Source of the DNA: Burkholderiales bacterium
Lineage (GTDB): Bacteria > Pseudomonadota > Gammaproteobacteria > Burkholderiales > Casimicrobiaceae
Assembly (NCBI GenBank): GCA_025354165.1
Contig: JANXNI010000007.1
Location: forward strand, 1-64,000
Direction of reading: 5' to 3'
Length of the DNA: 64,000 bases
Position 1 is the first letter of the stretch, and each line of letters starts with the position of its first letter. The position numbers and the translations under genes are program-made. Below are positions 60,627-64,000 of the stretch, one piece after another. Below the pieces are notes generated by a model. That model made no database searches, was not told the origin of the DNA, and worked only from the letters and a program-made list of their open reading frames with translations.

Positions 60627-61835
60627 TTAGGACTTGCGTTTCATGCTGATGTCATCAAACAAAACGGTCCCACGGAAGCCCTGTAGTAGCTGAAGGCGAT
60701 CGCCGGCTTCGAGATCCAATAGTTGGCCCGTACACGCGTCCGGAACGGTGACCTCAACCACTCGCGACGTCCAACCATCTGGCAGCGCTTCGCTCTTGGC
60801 GGTGCCGATTGTGGGTCTTAAATTGGCCGGAACGCATCTGACTGTCCAGGTCACCGTGCCGGGCAAGCTGGCGCCGAGCTGGCGCGATCTATATGCGAGC
60901 ACGTAGCTGCCGGGCTGCAGTGCAAGATATTGCTGTGCAATAGGCAGTTTCAGTGCACGGCCATTAAAACGAATGGACAGCACGGTATTGTTGTTGCTGG
61001 CCGGCGTCGTTCCGCGTGTTCCCACCGAGCCTTCGCGAGTCAGGCCAACGGAAAATCCCTCCCGATACTCTCCGCCTGCCGCGAAACGCCAGTCAAACAA
61101 ACCACCCGTGACCGCGTGCTCGAAGTCGCCGTTGAACACGTTACCCAACGACTTTGGCGTCGTTCGCATCGCGTTGACCCACAGCCAATATGCAGCGGGC
61201 AGCTGGCCCTCGTTGATGGCTTGACTGCCGATGCAAGTGACAATCGCATCGTTTAGCGGTTGTATGCTGAGCGCTGGCTGTACCAGCGAAAACAGCGTCG
61301 AAAGCGACGCGCCTCTTTGACAGGCATACAGAAGAAAAGCGTCAACGGGAGGCCAGCCCGTTGCGAGTCGCGCGTTCCAGAACTTAGTCCATTCGGGATT
61401 CGCCGAGTGAGCGCGCAGCATCGCAAATGCATCGTTTCGCTCCGCCGGCAGCGTAACCGCCAGATCCGCGGCCTGATTCAATCCTGCATCGACGTTGCCT
61501 TGCTGAAAGGCGAGCAGAGTGCGTGCTTTTAGTACTTGCGGATCGGCTGGACCTAGTATCGTCGCGGCCTGAATGGCTTGCGCTGCAACTAATGGATCCT
61601 TAGTAAACAGTCTGGTAGCCCCTGCCCACGAGAGCCAACCGACGGGATCAAGAGGGCGACGAAGAATGTAGCTAATCGCACCCGTTGCCGGGTCTTTATC
61701 AACAAGGTTTGCGGGTGGAGATTGCAAAATGCCTGTCGTTAGCCCCCATGCCGCTGCTGTCGCGGCCACCACCAGCGCAGTGATCGACAGAGCCGCTGAC
61801 AGTCGAGGCGACGTCTGATCGGGGCGCTGACTCAT
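60627..61835 (-). CDS. TPR-like membrane-anchored protein of the exopolysaccharide cluster
   Basis: A 402-residue protein with one N-terminal membrane segment (LSITALVVAATAAAWGLTTG). Residues about 60-220 are helical and repeat-like (GWLSWAGATRLFTKDPLVAA; AIQAATILGPADPQVLKART; ALLAFQQGNVDAGLNQAADL), suggestive of degenerate TPRs. Residues 230-400 are beta-rich and look like a carbohydrate-binding jelly roll (NVFNGDFEHAVTGGLFDWRF; GFRGTVLFDDISMKRK). I cannot assign a named family. It starts 3 bp after the J-domain gene and is part of the same transcript. Confidence 0.75.
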   Translation of the reverse strand: MSQRPDQTSPRLSAALSITALVVAATAAAWGLTTGILQSPPANLVDKDPATGAISYILRRPLDPVGWLSWAGATRLFTKDPLVAAQAIQAATILGPADPQVLKARTLLAFQQGNVDAGLNQAADLAVTLPAERNDAFAMLRAHSANPEWTKFWNARLATGWPPVDAFLLYACQRGASLSTLFSLVQPALSIQPLNDAIVTCIGSQAINEGQLPAAYWLWVNAMRTTPKSLGNVFNGDFEHAVTGGLFDWRFAAGGEYREGFSVGLTREGSVGTRGTTPASNNNTVLSIRFNGRALKLPIAQQYLALQPGSYVLAYRSRQLGASLPGTVTWTVRCVPANLRPTIGTAKSEALPDGWTSRVVEVTVPDACTGQLLDLEAGDRLQLLQGFRGTVLFDDISMKRKS

Positions 61836-61838
61836 CCG

Positions 61839-63380
61839 TTAATTGATCACGTAGTTGGCAAGGCGTTCGATGCGCGATTCACCACGATCACGTCCGATAT
61901 CAAACTCGAGAAACACACGCTGAACCACCGTTCTGTTTTCCTGATCCACGGTCGTGACCGTGGCGTAGCCCGTCGTTGAAATTCGCTCACCGTTTGCCGC
62001 GTGCTTTAGTTGCTTGAACTTGATGCTGCGTTGCCGTGTAGCCTGAAAAACGCGTTCGTAATCGTTGAGCATCTGCCTCCTGCCGGACATCCCAGGTGCC
62101 AACAACTGGCTAAACGCGCTGATTGATCCCGCCTCATAAGCATTACTGAACCGCACCACGACTTCGTCGGCATCCGTGGATTTCACCTTTTGCGCGGACT
62201 CATTTCGGTCGGGCGCCGCCGCAATTCGTTGCGGGTTTGCGGGTGATGTCGTAACCACGGCCACAGTAGAAGGAGCCTGTAGGGCTGTAGCCTGCTGTGG
62301 TGACTGAAGGGGCGGCTGAGTGGGCAAATCCTGCGTGCGCGGCGGAGTAACTTTTTCCGGCGTTGCCGTTGCTCGCGGCTGCGATTCAACTGACGCCACA
62401 GATGCGCTGGGCGCAAGGCTTTCGGATTGATTCATCGATTGCTTTGATGAAATTTCTATGCTCCTGTCAGACAGCTGCGCTGTCATCGCAGGACGCGGTT
62501 GAATGGCTTCCGGGACGGTTTCGCGCTGGATAGTCCTTCTCTCAAGTGCGGACACTTTGTTTGGGACGCGACTCGTCGCCACAATTGCTGATTCGATCAC
62601 TACCGGCTGTTCCTGACCGACGGGAGATAGCGATGCGGAGTCACTCGCCGGCTTTGTTTCGCCGCGACTAGTATCAAGTTTCTGAATTGCAACTGACGGG
62701 GAGAGCCGAGGGCGGACCTCAACAAGGCGCTGCGGCTCATTGCTCGAAAACAAAGACATAACACCCATGCCCAGGGGAACGAGTAACAACCCAGCCAGCC
62801 AGAGCAGACTCTGGCGTGCGCGCAGCGAAGATGCCCAGCCCAGCACCCTGTTTCTCGTGGTTTTTTTTGCGCCTGTGCGCGTCCTCGCGTCGTTGCGTTG
62901 AGCCGTCGGGATCGGAGCCAACGCACCAACGGTAGCGCGACCTGTTTCCAGGGCGGTGTAGGTTTCGCGAGTGTTTGCGTCGGCTAAAACGGCATAGGCG
63001 CGGTTTACGCGACTTGCGGCGTCATCAGGAAATCCAACGGGCCTGGCGTCTGGGTGGACCAGTGCCATCAGCCGTCGAAAGTTGTCCCTAAGCGCGCTCG
63101 CTTCGAAGTCGGGCGCAACGCCCAGCGTGGTGAAGTGGTTACAGGCAGGAGACAACATGACGTCGGCAACGAATCGCGACGCTATGTTTTGCATATCGAG
63201 CCGCGCACTGCCGTCGCTCGCAGCAAGATGACGCAAAGACTCGGGAGTTTTGCCACCAGCGAGCTGAATGACAGCTTTTCCGACGTCGCTGCTGACCAGT
63301 CGAAATGGCAATGGCAACACAAAGCCACCATTAGCAAATCGGATCAGGTCATGTTCAAGCGTGTCGATAGTTTCGAACAT
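61839..63380 (-). CDS. J-domain membrane protein with C-terminal NTF2-like domain
   Basis: A 513-residue protein with an unusual domain order. After an unassigned N-terminal 80 residues comes a J-like domain (about 83-143: FTTLGVAPDFEASALRDNF, the HPD triplet at 109-111, and ASRVNRAYAVLADANTRETY). A basic linker leads to one membrane segment (SLLWLAGLLLVPLGMGVMSL, about 191-210), then about 180 disordered Pro/Ser/Gln-rich residues and a C-terminal NTF2/SnoaL-like domain (VVRFSNAYEAGSISAFSQLL; FLEFDIGRDRGESRIERL). The J-domain would face the cytosol, where it could recruit DnaK, and the NTF2-like domain the periplasm. It lies between the tyrosine kinase and TPR-like genes of the exopolysaccharide cluster. 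Function is unknown. Confidence 0.82.
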   Translation of the reverse strand: MFETIDTLEHDLIRFANGGFVLPLPFRLVSSDVGKAVIQLAGGKTPESLRHLAASDGSARLDMQNIASRFVADVMLSPACNHFTTLGVAPDFEASALRDNFRRLMALVHPDARPVGFPDDAASRVNRAYAVLADANTRETYTALETGRATVGALAPIPTAQRNDARTRTGAKKTTRNRVLGWASSLRARQSLLWLAGLLLVPLGMGVMSLFSSNEPQRLVEVRPRLSPSVAIQKLDTSRGETKPASDSASLSPVGQEQPVVIESAIVATSRVPNKVSALERRTIQRETVPEAIQPRPAMTAQLSDRSIEISSKQSMNQSESLAPSASVASVESQPRATATPEKVTPPRTQDLPTQPPLQSPQQATALQAPSTVAVVTTSPANPQRIAAAPDRNESAQKVKSTDADEVVVRFSNAYEAGSISAFSQLLAPGMSGRRQMLNDYERVFQATRQRSIKFKQLKHAANGERISTTGYATVTTVDQENRTVVQRVFLEFDIGRDRGESRIERLANYVIN

Positions 63381-63389
63381 GAATGACCT

Positions 63390-64000
63390 TTAGGCTCTCG
63401 CCGTCTTCGCGAGCTCTTCCTTATTCCCGTAATAGTAAAAGTCTGATTCATAACCGTACATCGTCATTTCACTACCCAGCTTGGTCAGGATGGCACCCAA
63501 CGGTGCTCGCCCCGCTTGCCGAAGACGCCGAATCGCATTGCGGATAGCGGCTTTTCGCGTCTTCGCACTTTCGATGACAAACAAACTTGCGTCAACGTGA
63601 TTACACAGAATAATGGAGTCTGCAATTCCCAGAATGGGTGGTGCATCGATCAAGATGTGATCAAAATTGGATGATCCTGGATCAAGCAGCCTTTGCATCG
63701 CGGGCCCGGACAGCAGTTCTGCCGGGTTAGGCGGCAATGGGCCGCCGGTGATGAGATACAGATTGGGGAAGTCGGTCTTACGTGTCACGGTGATGGGGTC
63801 AACATCGCTAGACAATATGTTGGACAGCCCAGTGGCGTGATCCGTATTGAACAGACGGTGAAGCGTTGGGTTGCGCATGTCACCGTCGACCAGCAAAACG
63901 CGCTTGCCCATTTGTGATAAGGCAACCGCCAAAGACATCGCGGTCGTTGTTTTCCCCTCATTTTTCGTGCAACTGGTAATCGCAATAGTGCGTGGTGCCC
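63390..64000 (-). CDS. Tyrosine autokinase (BY-kinase) of exopolysaccharide synthesis, 5'-partial
   Basis: The C-terminal 203 residues of a CpsD/EpsG/Wzc-type cytoplasmic tyrosine kinase that pairs with a chain-length regulator to control polysaccharide export. The frame runs open through the window edge at base 64000. Walker A (SCTKNEGKTTTAMSLA), Walker A' (VLLVDGDMRNPTLHRLF) and Walker B (FDHILIDAPPILG) are all visible. The C-terminal autophosphorylation cluster is short but present (MYGYESDFYYYGNK). It is the most upstream gene of the cluster in view and is followed by the J-domain gene after 9 bp. Confidence 0.93.
   Translation of the reverse strand, partial: APRTIAITSCTKNEGKTTTAMSLAVALSQMGKRVLLVDGDMRNPTLHRLFNTDHATGLSNILSSDVDPITVTRKTDFPNLYLITGGPLPPNPAELLSGPAMQRLLDPGSSNFDHILIDAPPILGIADSIILCNHVDASLFVIESAKTRKAAIRNAIRRLRQAGRAPLGAILTKLGSEMTMYGYESDFYYYGNKEELAKTARA

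Overview
The window is a GC-rich chromosomal segment of a betaproteobacterium, most likely Burkholderiales or a close relative. The evidence is the gene content: hisZ-purA, a sigma factor-DUF3619-DUF3106-RDD cluster, smc-zipA-ligA, Bug-family (TctC) binding proteins, and a 3-hydroxybutyrate-oligomer hydrolase. Species cannot be named from the sequence alone. There are no rRNA or tRNA genes, CRISPR arrays, integrases or intact insertion sequences.

Layout. 1-5.1 kb (minus strand): purA, hisZ, an RDD membrane protein, DUF3106, DUF3619 and an ECF-like sigma factor, with a divergent XRE regulator at 5.2 kb. 6-11 kb (plus): a periplasmic copper-handling operon (His/Met/Cys-rich CopL-like protein, small conserved secreted protein, TolC-type outer-membrane lipoprotein, Tat-exported multicopper oxidase, cupredoxin, CusF-like protein) with no RND pump. 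11-17 kb (minus): a lipoprotein alpha/beta hydrolase and a 1366-residue surface protein with three 255-bp tandem repeats and a C-terminal sorting-type anchor. 17-22 kb: a Bug binding protein and a dihydroxyphthalate-decarboxylase-like protein divergent from an IclR regulator, then fadH. 22-28.5 kb (minus): PHB-oligomer hydrolase, S41 protease and a peptide-type ABC binding protein. 28.8-43 kb: hrpA, a DUF1631 protein, a molybdopterin-binding-domain protein, pyrD, mltB, an ATP-dependent ligase with its partner exonuclease, a TPM-domain protein and queF. 43-50.8 kb (plus): smc, zipA, ligA, galU. 51-54 kb: a Fur-box-preceded ferric-iron binding protein and a hipBA toxin-antitoxin module. 54-58.6 kb: mutS, suhB, trmJ. 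58.6-64 kb (minus): the start of an exopolysaccharide cluster (tyrosine autokinase cut by the window edge, a J-domain membrane protein, a TPR-like protein, a small secreted protein and an O-antigen-ligase-type polymerase).

The most unusual feature lies between the genes. Nine intergenic spaces carry a copy of one palindromic element. Each has inverted CAGCTTTT/AAAAGCTG-type ends, an inner GGGGCTG/CAGCCCC-type pair, and a TCGA (or one-base variant) at the dyad. The left arm is exactly 58 nt in all nine copies, and seven copies are exactly 116 bp, although the sequences between the landmarks are strongly diverged. Several copies begin inside the stop codon of the neighbouring gene. Two other palindrome classes also occur: a REP-like GTAGGAGCGGCTTGCCGCGA family, one copy of which supplies the stop codon of an apparently shortened hisZ, and a single 143-bp hairpin with 28-bp terminal inverted repeats upstream of fadH. 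Together these palindromes fill most of the larger intergenic gaps.
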